Shown: positions 36,263-45,863, counted from the first letter of the stretch. The stretch is 64,000 nt of DNA from Variovorax paradoxus (GCF_029919115.1 NZ_CP123990.1:3808501-3872500), one strand, 5' to 3'. The notes: generated by a model not told the origin, from the sequence alone. A program made the numbers and translations.

Positions 36263-36381
36263 CTCTTGCTCTCTTTGCTTTGTTTTCCGTGGGGAATGGA
36301 TGTGTGCCGATGGGCCGCAGCGGCGGCCGCGTGGCGTTTTACCCCAGAAAAGCACGCTGGCGCGAGCGCCCGCGCGTGAGC

Positions 36382-36762
36382 TCAGTCACGCGCGTGACGC
36401 AGCTTTTCGCAGTAGGCCACCAGCTGGTCGAGCTCGGCCGACTTGTCGAAGAAGGCATCGGCGCCCAGTTGCGCGGAGCGCTGCCGCATGTCGGAAGTGG
36501 CGTAGTTGCTCAGCACCACGACTTTCTGGCTGGCCAGACGGTCGCGGCAGGCCCTGACCACGCCCAGGCCGTTGCCGCGCTCCAGGAAAAGATCGACGAT
36601 GGTCAGGTCCCAGTCGTTGCGATGCTGGCGCAGCCAGCGCACCGCCTCTTCCTCGGTGCTGGCGCAGGCCACCACGTCCGCGTCGGCCACGTCGTGCAGG
36701 AAGCCGACGAGGTTTTCACGGATGAGGGCGCTGTCCTCGACAAGATAGGCCTTGAAGGTCAT
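36382..36762 (-). CDS. Single-domain response regulator
   Basis: 126 residues from ATG 36762 (MTFKAYLVEDSALIRENLVG). A bare receiver domain: acidic pocket Glu9-Asp10, phospho-acceptor Asp57 in LTIVDLFLERGNGLG, and the conserved lysine in DAFFDKSAELDQLV. No output domain. CheY- or Spo0F-like stand-alone receivers transmit phosphate to another protein; no kinase is adjacent. It lies downstream of gshA on the same strand. Confidence 0.88.
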   Translation of the reverse strand: MTFKAYLVEDSALIRENLVGFLHDVADADVVACASTEEEAVRWLRQHRNDWDLTIVDLFLERGNGLGVVRACRDRLASQKVVVLSNYATSDMRQRSAQLGADAFFDKSAELDQLVAYCEKLRHARD

Positions 36763-36951
36763 GCCGGAATCTCCGGCCGAGCCACGGGCCGGAACGCGAA
36801 TCTGTAGCTTGCGGGGTGCATGCCACCCATGGTCTCCGCGGCGGCGGTGCCGGCGGTGAGTCATGCAGGCCAATGCCTGTAGGCCATGGGCGCCCGCAGC
36901 TGTCGTCAGGCGGGCTGCCCCTTGGTGAGACGCGTAGGACAGCGAGCCGGG

Positions 36952-38508
36952 TCAGGCCGCAACGGCCATCCGCCCGCGGCCGAGCCCCAGGCGTGCCGGC
37001 GACACATACTGCTCGCGGTAGATCTCGAAGGGCATGGTGTCGGCAGCCTCGATGCGCTTTTGCTCCTGGATCGATTCCTCCGTCATGCGCTCGAACCCGG
37101 ACTGCTCCTCGGGCGGGAACGGCAGTGCCAGGAGAGCGGTGCGGGTCTCTTCGGACTGGGCGCGAATGAAGCCGATGAACGAGTTGCCGTGGCGTTGCTC
37201 CACTGCCGCCAGAACCCGCGCCGAAGGCAGGCTGTCGGGGTTCTGCAGCGCGGAAAGCGCCGCTTGCACGGCATCGACATGCTGCGTGCCGCCGTTCGCG
37301 GCATCGAGCGCCGTGGCAATGGGCAGGCATTGCTCCACCAGTTCGATGCCCCAGTCGGCCAGCGCCACCTCGCGCCCACCGCGCAGCAGGTGCAGGCCCG
37401 GTTCACGTCCGCGCGCGGCGGTGAGGTGCTGGTTGTGCGCCAGTTCGGCAATTTCCTGCGGGGTGTCGGCCGGACTGTCGCTCAGCAGGCACTGCAGCAG
37501 GAAAACGTCGATGAAGCGCATGGTCTGCGCATTGATGCCCACCGGCTCGAAGGGGTCCAGGTCCATCAGCCGCACCTCGACATATTCGACGCCCCGTTCG
37601 CGCAGCGCATGCAGCGGCCGCTCGCCGGGGTTGATGACGCGCTTGGGTCGGATGGTGCCGTAGAACTCGTTCTCGATCTGCAGCAGGCTGGTGGCAAGCT
37701 GGTTGTAGTCGCCGCCCAGGTTGCGGATGCCGATGGCTTCGTACGCCGGCCAGGGCCGCGTGAGTGCGTCCTGCAGCGACGCGCCGTAGCCTTCGAGGCT
37801 GTTGTAGCTCACAGCCAGCGAGGCCTGCGCGTCGCTCTGGTAGCCCAGGCGCCCCATGCGCAGCGAGGTGCCGTACGGCATGAACATGCTGCCGTCGCCC
37901 AGCGGCTGCAGCTCGTGCGGGCGGCCCGCGACAAAGCTCGAGCACAGCGCCGGCGAAGCGCCGAACAGGTACAGCAGCAGGAAGGCGTGTCGCCGGAAAT
38001 TGCGAATGAGCGCGAAATACTGTTCGCTGGACACATCGGGCAGCGACCAGTTGTAGTGAATGCCCGAAATGGTCTGCATGCGCCGTCCGTAGCGGTGGCT
38101 CAGGCCCATGCGGTACACGCTCTTGGCGCGCCCCACGTTGGAGGAACCGTAGCGCCCGATGGGAATGGTCTCGTCGGTCGGCAGGCCGCAAGGCATGCTC
38201 GACACCCACAGGCGCTCATCGCCGAGCGAATCGAGCACGCGGTAGGTGAACTGGTGCACACGCGTCAGCTCGTCCAACGCCGACTCCACATTGGCATGCA
38301 CGCCCGTGATGAGTTCGAGCTGAGATTCGCTGAAGTCGGTGGTGATGTGCGGATGGGTGAGCGCCGACCCGAGGGCGATGGGATGGGGCGTGAGCGCGAG
38401 TTTGCCGTCCGGCAGGGCGCGCAGGCTTTCTTTCTCGATGCCGCGCCGCATCCCCTTCAACCTTGCGGTTGAGAGCGCACCCAACCTCTCCTGCAATCTG
38501 CTGCTCAT
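36952..38508 (-). CDS. gshA: Glutamate-cysteine ligase
   Basis: 518 residues from ATG 38508 (MSSRLQERLGALSTARLKGM), the same length as the E. coli enzyme. It catalyses the first, ATP-dependent step of glutathione synthesis. Diagnostic segments: IEKESLRALPDGKLALTPH, TTDFSESQLELITGVHANVE, MQTISGIHYNWSLPD and VEYVEVRLMDLDPFEPVGI. The enterobacterial-type GshA group is clearly indicated. gshB is not adjacent. Earlier in-frame starts (to 38565) precede any ribosome-binding site and are rejected. Confidence 0.95.
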   Translation of the reverse strand: MSSRLQERLGALSTARLKGMRRGIEKESLRALPDGKLALTPHPIALGSALTHPHITTDFSESQLELITGVHANVESALDELTRVHQFTYRVLDSLGDERLWVSSMPCGLPTDETIPIGRYGSSNVGRAKSVYRMGLSHRYGRRMQTISGIHYNWSLPDVSSEQYFALIRNFRRHAFLLLYLFGASPALCSSFVAGRPHELQPLGDGSMFMPYGTSLRMGRLGYQSDAQASLAVSYNSLEGYGASLQDALTRPWPAYEAIGIRNLGGDYNQLATSLLQIENEFYGTIRPKRVINPGERPLHALRERGVEYVEVRLMDLDPFEPVGINAQTMRFIDVFLLQCLLSDSPADTPQEIAELAHNQHLTAARGREPGLHLLRGGREVALADWGIELVEQCLPIATALDAANGGTQHVDAVQAALSALQNPDSLPSARVLAAVEQRHGNSFIGFIRAQSEETRTALLALPFPPEEQSGFERMTEESIQEQKRIEAADTMPFEIYREQYVSPARLGLGRGRMAVAA

Positions 38509-38691
38509 ATTCTTATACCCGTCGATCTTCTGAGGGGCTGGAAGGTAGCACGCCCGCGCGGGCACTGCTCGTGCAGGGAATCAGCGCTTCCGCTATGCTG
38601 GCCGCCGCTATTGTTTTGGTAGCAAAGTCCATGGTGCTTGCGCTTTCAGATTGGCCGGATCACAAGACTGGAGCACGCGCGAGCCGCCCCG

Positions 38692-39357
38692 CTAAGCCGC
38701 GAGCACGCGCAGGAGAAACCGGTTCAGGTCGGCAATTTCGTCCATGCAGACCGAATGCGCCATCGTGTATTCATGCCACTCCACGGTGTAGCCCAGCGCG
38801 GTGAGCGCGTCGCGCGACATCAGCGCCCTGTCGAACGGCACCACCGGGTCTTGCCGGCCATGCGCCAGGAAAACCGGGGTCTGGTGATTGGACGCATGGC
38901 GTTCCGCCGCAGTGGTTGCCGCAATGGGCAAGTAGCCCGAGAGGCCGACGATGCCCGCCAGCCGCTCCGTATGCCGCAAGCCTGTCATCAGCGCCATGGC
39001 GCAGCCTTGGGAGAAACCGGCCACCACGATGCGCTCGGCCTCGATGCCGCGGGCCTTCTCGTTGGCAATGAGCGCTTCGATGGCGGCCTGCGAGCGGCGA
39101 AGGCCCGCCTCGTCTTCGCGCGCGGCCAAGTCGGCCACCGCAATGTCGTACCAGGCGGGCATCTGGTAGCCACCGTTGATGGTCACCGGAATGACTGGTG
39201 CGTTCGGGAAAACGAAGCGCACGGGGCCCACGCTCGACAGGTCGAGTTCGTTGGCAATCGGCACGAAGTCGTTTCCATCGGCGCCAAGGCCGTGCATCAC
39301 GATCACCGTGGCGGTGGGATGGGGGGCGGTTTCGATTTCGATCGGGGAGCGGGACAT
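38692..39357 (-). CDS. Carboxylesterase/phospholipase (alpha/beta hydrolase)
   Basis: 221 residues. Alpha/beta hydrolase of the EstB/acyl-protein thioesterase type: oxyanion-hole region VIVMHGLGADGNDFVP, nucleophile elbow GFSQGCAMA, acid in HGRQDPVVPF and catalytic histidine in YTMAHSVCMDE. All three triad residues are present. Cytoplasmic (no signal). Divergent from the Fur-family gene, with 109 nt between the starts. Confidence 0.93.
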   Translation of the reverse strand: MSRSPIEIETAPHPTATVIVMHGLGADGNDFVPIANELDLSSVGPVRFVFPNAPVIPVTINGGYQMPAWYDIAVADLAAREDEAGLRRSQAAIEALIANEKARGIEAERIVVAGFSQGCAMALMTGLRHTERLAGIVGLSGYLPIAATTAAERHASNHQTPVFLAHGRQDPVVPFDRALMSRDALTALGYTVEWHEYTMAHSVCMDEIADLNRFLLRVLAA

Positions 39358-39466
39358 GGTCGGTAGAAGGTATTCAGAAACGCCAAAAACCAGACCTTAG
39401 CGCATTCGGGCCGTCCGGGGCGCGGTCGCACGGAATGCAACACAATGGCGGTTCCACGCCAAACCC

Positions 39467-39937
39467 ATGAGCCCACACCCGACGAAGCCCTCCCCCGCCG
39501 CTGCGGCATCAGGCAGCGAAGCCCTGCTGCGCAGCACCGGCCTGCGCGTGACCCGCGCTGCGCAAACCGTGCTGGAGTTGCTTGAACACGCCTCGCAGCC
39601 CCTGACGCACGACGACGTGGTTGCCGCCTACACCACTGCCACCGGGGCGCCGCCCGACCGCGTCACCATCTACCGCGTGCTCGACCGGCTGGTTGAAGCC
39701 GGCCTGTGCGACCGCCGCGTGGGCGCGGACCGCATCAACCGCTTTTCGCGCCACGTGGAAGCCGCTTCGGGCAACATCTTCGAATGCGACCAGTGCCACA
39801 AGGTGCTGGCCCTGCCTTCCGACCCGGAGCTGCCCAAGGTGATGAGCCGGCTGGGCCGCGAGCTGCGCAAGCAAGGCATCGACACGCGCCGCACCGCGCT
39901 GACGCTGCACGGCACCTGCGGAGAATGCAGGGGCTGA
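39467..39937 (+). CDS. Fur-family transcriptional regulator (possibly Zur)
   Basis: 156 residues. N-terminal winged helix TGLRVTRAAQTVLELLEHAS and VTIYRVLDRLVEAGLCDRRV. The C-terminal dimerisation domain has the structural zinc pairs CDQC and CGEC, and metal ligands in NRFSRHVEAASGNIFECDQC. Sequence is closer to Zur-like than to canonical Fur by memory, but the metal cannot be decided. No metal-transport gene is adjacent. An 11-residue Pro/Ala-rich lead precedes the domain. Confidence 0.87.
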   Translation: MSPHPTKPSPAAAASGSEALLRSTGLRVTRAAQTVLELLEHASQPLTHDDVVAAYTTATGAPPDRVTIYRVLDRLVEAGLCDRRVGADRINRFSRHVEAASGNIFECDQCHKVLALPSDPELPKVMSRLGRELRKQGIDTRRTALTLHGTCGECRG

Positions 39938-40004
39938 ACACTGCGGGGCGGCTGCGCGCATTGCCCCGCTCAGCACGGCAGGCCGGCATAGACTCCCGGG
40001 TTCG

Positions 40005-40661
40005 ATGCAGTCCACGAGCCTTCCCCTCCTCTACAGCTTTCGCCGTTGCCCTTACGCAATGCGCGCCCGCCTCGCGCTGGCCGCAAGCGGCGAACCATGC
40101 GAACTGCGCGAAGTCGTTTTGAAGAACAAGCCTGCCGAGATGCTGGCCGCATCGCCCAAGGGCACCGTGCCCGTGCTGGTGCTGCCCGAAGGCGCGGTGC
40201 TGGAGCAGAGTCTCGACATCATGCTGTGGGCCCTGCGCCGGAGCGACCCCGAGCGCTGGCTTGAGCCCGATGCGGGCACGCTCGACGACATGCTCACACT
40301 GGTGGTTGCGTGCGACAACAGCTTCAAGCCCCAGCTCGACCGCTACAAGTACCCCGCCAGGTTCGACGATTCAGGCGCCGGTGCGCGCGAATCGGGTGCG
40401 CAGTTCCTGTTGCAGCTGGAGGCAAGGCTTTCCGGCTCCGGCCAGCTTTTCGGCGCGCGGGCCAGCTCGGCCGATGCCGCCGTCATGCCCTTCGTGCGGC
40501 AGTTCGCAATGGTCGATTCCGCATGGTTCGACAGCCGGCCCTGGCCGAAGTTGCTCGCGTGGCTCGCGGGCTGGACTGGCTCTGCGCTGTTCGAGCGCGC
40601 GATGCAGAAGTACGCGCCGTGGGCACCGGGCGCGGCCGGCGTCGCCTACCCGCCGGCCTGA
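40005..40661 (+). CDS. Glutathione S-transferase family protein
   Basis: 218 residues. Thioredoxin-fold N-terminal domain with [18 protein letters not shown], in which CPYA takes the place of the glutaredoxin-like active site. The glutathione-binding segment [20 protein letters not shown] follows. The helical C-terminal domain is residues ~95-210 ([18 protein letters not shown]). The cysteine active site suggests an omega- or beta-like enzyme with thiol transferase activity. Its stop codon abuts that of the convergent enoyl-CoA hydratase gene. Confidence 0.88.
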   Translation: MQSTSLPLLYSFRRCPYAMRARLALAASGEPCELREVVLKNKPAEMLAASPKGTVPVLVLPEGAVLEQSLDIMLWALRRSDPERWLEPDAGTLDDMLTLVVACDNSFKPQLDRYKYPARFDDSGAGARESGAQFLLQLEARLSGSGQLFGARASSADAAVMPFVRQFAMVDSAWFDSRPWPKLLAWLAGWTGSALFERAMQKYAPWAPGAAGVAYPPA

Positions 40662-41459
40662 TCAGCCGAAGTTCGGCGCCCGCCGTTCACGCAGCGAGGC
40701 CACGCCTTCGCGCACATCGGCACCGGCAAAGCCCATGAATTCGAGCGCCAGCGATGCATCGAACGTGGGCCCGGCCTGGCGCAGCCAGTTGTTGAGCGCG
40801 TACTTGGTCAGGCGAATCGCGCTCTGGCTGCCCGCGGCCAGCCGGTCGGCCAGCTCATAGGCGCGCGGCAGCAGATCGGCCTCTTCCACCGCAAGCGACA
40901 CCAGGCCGATGCGCTCGGCCTCTTCGCCGCTCACCGGCTCGCACAGCAGCAGGTGGTACTTGGCCTTGGCCATGCCGCACAGGAGCGGCCACACAATGGC
41001 CGCATGATCGCCCGCCGCCACGCCAAGCCGTGTGTGGCCGTCGACGATCTTCGCGCCCTTGCTCGCAATGGAAATATCGGCGAGAAGCCCCGCCACCAGG
41101 CCGGCGCCCACGGCCGGGCCGTGCATGGCGCTCACGATGGGCTTGTCGCAGTTGATGATGTTGTAGACGAGGTCGCGCGCTTCCTTCCAGACACGCTGGC
41201 GCACCGCGTCGTCGGTGGTCATGTCCTGCACCATTGCCAGGTCGCCGCCGCCCGAAAAGCCCAGCCCTTCGCCCCGCAGCACCGCGCAGCGCACCGTGTC
41301 GTCAGCCGCCACGTCGCGCCAGATCTCCGCGAGCTCGCGGTGGCCTTCGTGCCCCGCCGTCGGCAGCTTGCCGTTGAGCGCACGCATCTGGATGTCGAGC
41401 ACCGCATCGTTGGTGCCGCGGCGCGTGATGGAAAGAGTCTGGTAGCGGGTGTAGTCCAT
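40662..41459 (-). CDS. Enoyl-CoA hydratase/isomerase family protein
   Basis: 265 residues from ATG 41459 ([20 protein letters not shown]). Crotonase fold: [20 protein letters not shown] gives the first oxyanion-hole loop and the CoA-binding region, and [20 protein letters not shown] the second. Neither of the two classical hydratase glutamates is obvious at its expected place, so the reaction may differ from simple hydration. Convergent with the GST gene, zero-base spacing. Confidence 0.87.
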   Translation of the reverse strand: MDYTRYQTLSITRRGTNDAVLDIQMRALNGKLPTAGHEGHRELAEIWRDVAADDTVRCAVLRGEGLGFSGGGDLAMVQDMTTDDAVRQRVWKEARDLVYNIINCDKPIVSAMHGPAVGAGLVAGLLADISIASKGAKIVDGHTRLGVAAGDHAAIVWPLLCGMAKAKYHLLLCEPVSGEEAERIGLVSLAVEEADLLPRAYELADRLAAGSQSAIRLTKYALNNWLRQAGPTFDASLALEFMGFAGADVREGVASLRERRAPNFG

Positions 41460-41515
41460 GGTGTCTCCACCCCGCATTGCCTGCGAGGATTTTTTTTCGG
41501 CCCAGGACGGGACGG

Positions 41516-41944
41516 TTATTTTCGTGCCGCGACCTCGCGGCAGCGCTGCACGTTGGCTTCGAAACGCGGCGCCAGTCCGGGCTCGCATACATCGCCCGAG
41601 GGGTTGAGCCTGCACATGCCGACGACCACGTAGTCCATCACGGCGTCGGTGCACATCGGGTACTTGGCCAAGTCCGGATTGGCTTGCGCCTTGAAGCCCC
41701 AGCGTTCAGAGAACTGCACCGTGCGTGCCATCGCCCCCTGGAAAAAGCTGCGGTCGCGCGCGGCAATGGCGGCTTCCATGCGGGGCAGCTCCTCGTTCAG
41801 GTAGCCGACAGAATCCAGCGGAAAAGCCGACGGATCCAGCTGGGCGCTTGCAATGGAAGCGGCCAGCGCGAGCGGGGCGGCAAGAAGAATACGCAGGCGC
41901 GGAAAAGAAGGCGCAAGACGAAGGGGCGTGCGGTGTTGGTGCAT
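41516..41944 (-). CDS. Exported protein of unknown function
   Basis: 142 residues from ATG 41944 ([20 protein letters not shown]); an upstream in-frame ATG at 41968 is possible. A Sec signal peptide ([17 protein letters not shown]) ends near residue 33. The mature part has four cysteines ([32 protein letters not shown]), probably two disulfides, which supports a periplasmic location. I do not recognise the family. Confidence 0.65.
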   Translation of the reverse strand: MHQHRTPLRLAPSFPRLRILLAAPLALAASIASAQLDPSAFPLDSVGYLNEELPRMEAAIAARDRSFFQGAMARTVQFSERWGFKAQANPDLAKYPMCTDAVMDYVVVGMCRLNPSGDVCEPGLAPRFEANVQRCREVAARK

Positions 41945-41996
41945 GGCCTGGGATTTTGCAACGTTTGGAAGCATCTTTGCAGGGCAGTCGAAGTGC

Positions 41997-42269
41997 CTAC
42001 TTGCCTTTTTTCTGCCGGTCGAACTTGCGCCAGTACTGGAACTCGTCTTCGTGCACCTCCAGGTCGACCTCGGAAATGCGCGATTGCAGCCGCTCCTGCA
42101 CATCGGCCACGGCCTTGTTGTAGACCAGCGGGCCCACCTCTTCAAGGAAGAAGCCGAGCAGCGCACCGGCGGCGACATTGCCGATCTTCTCTTCCATGTT
42201 CTCGTTGAAGTAGCGCTCTATCGACATGATGGCCTGCTGGCGCGCTTCCTTGGAAATCTCGATGGTCAT
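41997..42269 (-). CDS. DUF2164 family protein
   Basis: 90 residues from ATG 42269 (MTIEISKEARQQAIMSIERY). The pattern FNENMEEKIGNVAAGALLGF and LEEVGPLVYNKAVADVQERL is that of DUF2164, a small cytoplasmic family of unknown function. Acidic in its C-terminal half, then a basic end (KFDRQKKGK). Divergent from the beta-propeller lipoprotein gene. Confidence 0.85.
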   Translation of the reverse strand: MTIEISKEARQQAIMSIERYFNENMEEKIGNVAAGALLGFFLEEVGPLVYNKAVADVQERLQSRISEVDLEVHEDEFQYWRKFDRQKKGK

Positions 42270-42373
42270 GCGGATGCTCTGGGGGGTTGGGTCATACGAT
42301 TGTGCCGCTACCATGCGCTGCGGCAGGCGCACGCAGGCCGCAGCACAAAGACCTACAACACGGAGACCGCTTC

Positions 42374-43561
42374 ATGAAACTTCACCCCGCCTTGCTGGCC
42401 GCCCTGGCCCTGGCTGCGCTTGCCGGCTGCACCAGCCTTACACCCACCGTGCCGCAGCGCCAGCTGATGCTGGTTGCCAACGACGAAAAGCAGTCGTGGA
42501 GCGAGGCCGGCGCCGTGATCCTCGGGCCGATGGGGCGCGACACGGTGCAGGTGCTCGACATCGGCACCGATCCGCTCGCGCCGAAGCTCGTGGGTACGCT
42601 GCAGCTGGACAACACCATTGCCGGCCCGCCGGTCAACCTTGCAATCACGCCCGGCGAAACGCTGGCGCTGGTCGCCAACTCGCTCAACGTGGTGGAAGAA
42701 AACGGCGTGCGCAAGCAGGTGCCCGACAACCGCCTTTTCGTGATCGACCTGACCGCCACGCCGCCCAGGCTGATCGACACGCTCACCGTGGGCAAGCAGC
42801 CTTCGGGCCTGTCGATCAACCGCGCGGGCAACCTTGCGCTGGTGGCCAACCGTGCGGACAACTCTGTGAGCGTGCTGCGCATCGCGGGCAAGCAGGTGAC
42901 GCTGATCGATACCGTGGCCATGAACGATTCGGTCGCGCACGTGCGCTTTACGCCGGACGGCAAGCGCGCGCTGGCGGCCAAGTTCCCAACCCACAAGATC
43001 GCGCTGCTCGAAGTGAACGGCGAGAAGGTCAGCTACAACAAGGTCGACCTTGCGGCCGGCCTCTGGCCCTACAACGTCGACGTCACACCCGACGGCAAGC
43101 TCGCGCTCACGGCCGACAACGGCAACTCGGGCGCATCCGACGGGCAGATAGACACCGTGAGCGTGATCGACCTGGAAGCCGCGCCGCCACGCGTGGTCGA
43201 CAAGGTGGTGGTGGGCGACGGCCCCGAAGGCCTGGCGGTGAGCCCGACCGGCCGGCATGCGGTGGCCGTGCTCCTGCGCGGCAGCAACTCGGCAAAGAAT
43301 GCCTACTTCTACAACCGCAACGGCTCGGTGGTGCTGCTGAAGATAGACGGCAAGAAGGTAACGCGCGCGAACGAGGTGGTGGTGCGTGGCCTGCCCGAAG
43401 GTGCTGTGTGGAGCGCGGACGGAAAGTACCTCTACGTGGGTAACTTCATCGACCAGGACATCACGATCCTGCGCCTGGACGGCGACACGCTGGTGCCAAC
43501 GGGCAAGTCATTCCCGCTGCAGGGGCACCCGGCCGCAATGCGCGGGACAATGTCGCACTGA
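42374..43561 (+). CDS. Beta-propeller (YncE-like) lipoprotein
   Basis: 395 residues from ATG 42374. A lipoprotein signal ends in ALAGC, so the mature protein starts at Cys and is membrane-anchored. The remainder is a seven-bladed beta-propeller of lactonase/YncE type, with repeats such as RLIDTLTVGKQPSGLSINRA, HVRFTPDGKRALAAKFPTHK and EGLAVSPTGRHAVAVLLRGS. Binding partner or ligand unknown. Followed 27 nt later by a small membrane protein gene on the same strand. Confidence 0.85.
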   Translation: MKLHPALLAALALAALAGCTSLTPTVPQRQLMLVANDEKQSWSEAGAVILGPMGRDTVQVLDIGTDPLAPKLVGTLQLDNTIAGPPVNLAITPGETLALVANSLNVVEENGVRKQVPDNRLFVIDLTATPPRLIDTLTVGKQPSGLSINRAGNLALVANRADNSVSVLRIAGKQVTLIDTVAMNDSVAHVRFTPDGKRALAAKFPTHKIALLEVNGEKVSYNKVDLAAGLWPYNVDVTPDGKLALTADNGNSGASDGQIDTVSVIDLEAAPPRVVDKVVVGDGPEGLAVSPTGRHAVAVLLRGSNSAKNAYFYNRNGSVVLLKIDGKKVTRANEVVVRGLPEGAVWSADGKYLYVGNFIDQDITILRLDGDTLVPTGKSFPLQGHPAAMRGTMSH

Positions 43562-43588
43562 CAACGCAAGCGAGCTGACCGAAAAAAC

Positions 43589-43801
43589 ATGGCCCAACCC
43601 AAACGACAACTCCGCACAGTCGAACGCGGCATTCTCTGCCTGGCCATTGGTGCCGCTGTTCTGCTGGGCCCGCGTTTCCTGCAGGGAACGCGATGGTTCG
43701 ACATGGTGGCGGGGGCCTACCTGGTCGGCTGGTTCGCGCTGGTGTTGGGCGCGGCGCTGGTGGCGGTCGGGCTGTTCCAGCGCGGCAAACCGCGCGAATA
43801 G
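43589..43801 (+). CDS. Small two-helix membrane protein
   Basis: 70 residues. A basic lead, then two hydrophobic helices: ILCLAIGAAVLLGPRFLQGT and YLVGWFALVLGAALVAVGLF, ending in a short basic tail. The core pattern LxGPxFxQG followed by GWxALxLGAxLxA is also found in the N-terminal membrane region of the Mrr-like nuclease at 22471-23418. It may be a stand-alone copy of that membrane module. Function unknown; 27 nt downstream of the lipoprotein gene. Confidence 0.65.
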   Translation: MAQPKRQLRTVERGILCLAIGAAVLLGPRFLQGTRWFDMVAGAYLVGWFALVLGAALVAVGLFQRGKPRE

Positions 43802-43826
43802 CCAAGCCGCGCCTCGTAGAGGCGAA

Positions 43827-44735
43827 TCAGCCCTTCTTGCCGCGGAGCTTGCCGAAAAGCTCCACGCCTGCCAGCACGATGGCGCCGGCGACGATGCCGA
43901 CGCCGGCATTCACCCCCATCGAGCCCAGCGCGCCGAACACGCCGCCCGTGGCCTTGGCCCAATCTTCGACCGCGTGGCCGAACGCAGGCACGCCGTGCAC
44001 CAGGATGCCGCCGCCCACCAGAAACATGGCGGCGGTGCCGGCAATCGACAGCCCCTTCATGAGCCAGGGCGCGGCAGCAAGAATGCCGCGGCCGAGCGCC
44101 TGCGCCGCCTTGCTGGCCTGCTGGCTCAGGTAAAGGCCTGCGTCGTCGAGCTTCACGATGCCGGCCACCAGCCCGTAGACACCGATGGTCATGACAAGCG
44201 CAATGCCGGCAAGCACGGTGAGCTGCGTGAGAAAGGGTTGGCCCTGAACGGTGCCCAGCGTGATGGCGATGATCTCGGCCGAAAGAATGAAGTCGGTGCG
44301 CACCGCGCCCTTGATCTTGTCCTTTTCAACCGCGACCACGTCGACGGCCTCGTCGGCCACCGCCCGCTCGTGCCGCGCGGTGTCGGCCTCGTGTTCTTTC
44401 TTGTGCAGGAATTTGTGGGCCAGCTTCTCGAAGCCTTCGAAGCAAAGAAACGCACCGCCCACCATCAGCAGCGGCGTGACCAGCCAAGGCAGCCAGGTGC
44501 CGATGGCCAGCGCCGCGGGCACCAGGATGAGCTTGTTGACGAACGAGCCCTTGCACACCGCCCAGACCACCGGCAGTTCGCGGTCGGCCTTGACGCCCGA
44601 GACCTGCTGCGCATTCAGCGCGAGGTCGTCGCCCAGCACGCCGGCTGTTTTCTTGGCGGCTACCTTGGTGAGGACCGAGACGTCGTCCAGAACAGTTGCG
44701 ATGTCGTCGAGCAGCAAAAGCAGGCTGGTGGCCAT
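43827..44735 (-). CDS. DUF808 (YedI-like) membrane protein
   Basis: 302 residues from ATG 44735 (MATSLLLLLDDIATVLDDVS); a longer start at 44780 adds 15 residues. Residues LLLDDIATVLDDVSVLTKVA and AGVLGDDLALNAQQVSGVKA are diagnostic of DUF808. About six membrane helices (for example VTPLLMVGGAFLCFEGFEKL) and a charged segment (HKKEHEADTARHERA). Inner-membrane protein of unknown function. Transcribed alone. Confidence 0.88.
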   Translation of the reverse strand: MATSLLLLLDDIATVLDDVSVLTKVAAKKTAGVLGDDLALNAQQVSGVKADRELPVVWAVCKGSFVNKLILVPAALAIGTWLPWLVTPLLMVGGAFLCFEGFEKLAHKFLHKKEHEADTARHERAVADEAVDVVAVEKDKIKGAVRTDFILSAEIIAITLGTVQGQPFLTQLTVLAGIALVMTIGVYGLVAGIVKLDDAGLYLSQQASKAAQALGRGILAAAPWLMKGLSIAGTAAMFLVGGGILVHGVPAFGHAVEDWAKATGGVFGALGSMGVNAGVGIVAGAIVLAGVELFGKLRGKKG

Positions 44736-44820
44736 GGCAAGGGTCGGTGTGAAAAAAAGAATCGGCGAGCTTAGCCGCAACAGCAGCCCGCGCCGGCAAT
44801 ACCCGTACGCGGCAGGCGCG

Positions 44821-45339
44821 TCAGGTGACGTTGCGCTTGAGGCGGATTTCTTCGACGCGCACGGTACCCAGCGCGGTGGTCTTGGCGGTCTTCATTTCGC
44901 GCTTGAAACCGGCCAGTTCAAAAAAGCGCATGGCACGGTCGTTGCGAATGGGCACCCATGCGGTCACGGTGGTGCAGCCTTCTTCTTCCAGGCCTTCTCG
45001 AGCGGCATCCCACAGCGCCACGCCGAGGCCCTTGCCCCAGTGCTCGGGCTTGACATAGAGCGCCCAGATCTCGCCCGCGGTGGAAGGCGTCTTGGGGTCG
45101 CGCGAGCGGTCGAAGCCGACGAAGCCGACGATTTCGCCGCCCAGTACCGCCACCTGCACCTGCGGTTCGCTGAACTCGATGGCTTCGCGCCATTTGGCTT
45201 CGCGGGTGGCCGGGGCCAGCGTGCGCAGCTCTTCCTCGGGCAGGATGCCCTGGTAGGCGGCCTGGGCGGCCAGGGTATGGACTTCGGCGACGGCCTTGGC
45301 GTCGCGCATCGTGGCGGGGCGAACTTCGTAATCTGACAT
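44821..45339 (-). CDS. GNAT-family N-acetyltransferase
   Basis: 172 residues. A complete GNAT domain: EVRPATMRDAKAVAEVHTLA at the start, the beta4 segment IWALYVKPEHWGKGLGVALW with the acetyl-CoA-binding Q/RxxGxG/A-like loop (HWGKGLG), then MRFFELAGFKRE. Substrate cannot be deduced. It faces away from the small-protein/VF530/ferredoxin operon, 93 nt distant. Confidence 0.87.
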   Translation of the reverse strand: MSDYEVRPATMRDAKAVAEVHTLAAQAAYQGILPEEELRTLAPATREAKWREAIEFSEPQVQVAVLGGEIVGFVGFDRSRDPKTPSTAGEIWALYVKPEHWGKGLGVALWDAAREGLEEEGCTTVTAWVPIRNDRAMRFFELAGFKREMKTAKTTALGTVRVEEIRLKRNVT

Positions 45340-45432
45340 GAATGCGGAAAATCAAATGGAACCGCGTATTGTCGCCGCACCGCTAAACTGCTTGTTGCAT
45401 TCGCAGCAGACACACATCAACAGGAGGTAGAT

Positions 45433-45582
45433 ATGGCCAAGGGTCAACAACGCGCAAACAAGGAAGCCAAGAAACCGAAGAAGGACACCTCGCCGCCCAA
45501 GCCCGCCGGCACTGGCGGCATCGAGCCGGTCCGCACCATTACCACGGCGGTCATTCCGCGCGGCAAGCTCAAGAACAAGTGA
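45433..45582 (+). CDS. Small basic protein, function unknown
   Basis: 49 residues. A strong ribosome-binding site AGGAGGT lies 4-11 nt before ATG 45433. Lys-rich and Pro-rich lead ([20 protein letters not shown]) then [12 protein letters not shown] at the end. There is no hydrophobic segment, so it is cytoplasmic, possibly nucleic-acid- or ribosome-associated. The stop codon overlaps the GTG start of the VF530 gene by 4 nt, which together with the strong RBS supports real translation. Confidence 0.7.
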   Translation: MAKGQQRANKEAKKPKKDTSPPKPAGTGGIEPVRTITTAVIPRGKLKNK

Positions 45583-45863
45583 CAGACGAAAAGCCAGCGC
45601 CCGCCAAGCCGGCCCAGCCCCGCAACCCGCTGCACGGGCTCACGCTGGAAGCCATCGTCACGGCGCTGGCCGACTACTACGGCTGGGAACAACTCGGCCA
45701 TCTCGTTCCCATCCGCTGCTTCACCTTCGAGCCGAGCGTGGGCTCCAGCCTCAAGTTCCTGCGCAAGACGCCATGGGCGCGCGAGAAGGTCGAAAGCCTT
45801 TATCTCTTCATGCTGCGCGAACAGCGCCGCGAGCAGCAGCAACAACAGCCTCCGCAGCGATGA
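45579..45863 (+). CDS. VF530-family DNA-binding-like protein
   Basis: 94 residues, GTG start overlapping the previous stop as GTGA. The stretch [20 protein letters not shown] and [20 protein letters not shown], followed by [11 protein letters not shown], is the VF530 (DUF2132) pattern, a small helical fold with homology to DNA-binding proteins. A Gln-rich tail ([12 protein letters not shown]) follows. The stop overlaps the ferredoxin start by 4 nt, so the three genes are coupled. Confidence 0.88.
   Translation: MTDEKPAPAKPAQPRNPLHGLTLEAIVTALADYYGWEQLGHLVPIRCFTFEPSVGSSLKFLRKTPWAREKVESLYLFMLREQRREQQQQQPPQR

Noticed and set aside
38607..38623. GCTA-TTGTTTTGG-TAGC hairpin in the spacer before gshA, as a possible dispersed repeat
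   Set aside because: It resembles intergenic repeats I recall from Comamonadaceae, but the stem is only 4 bp and only one copy is seen, so it is not reported as a feature.
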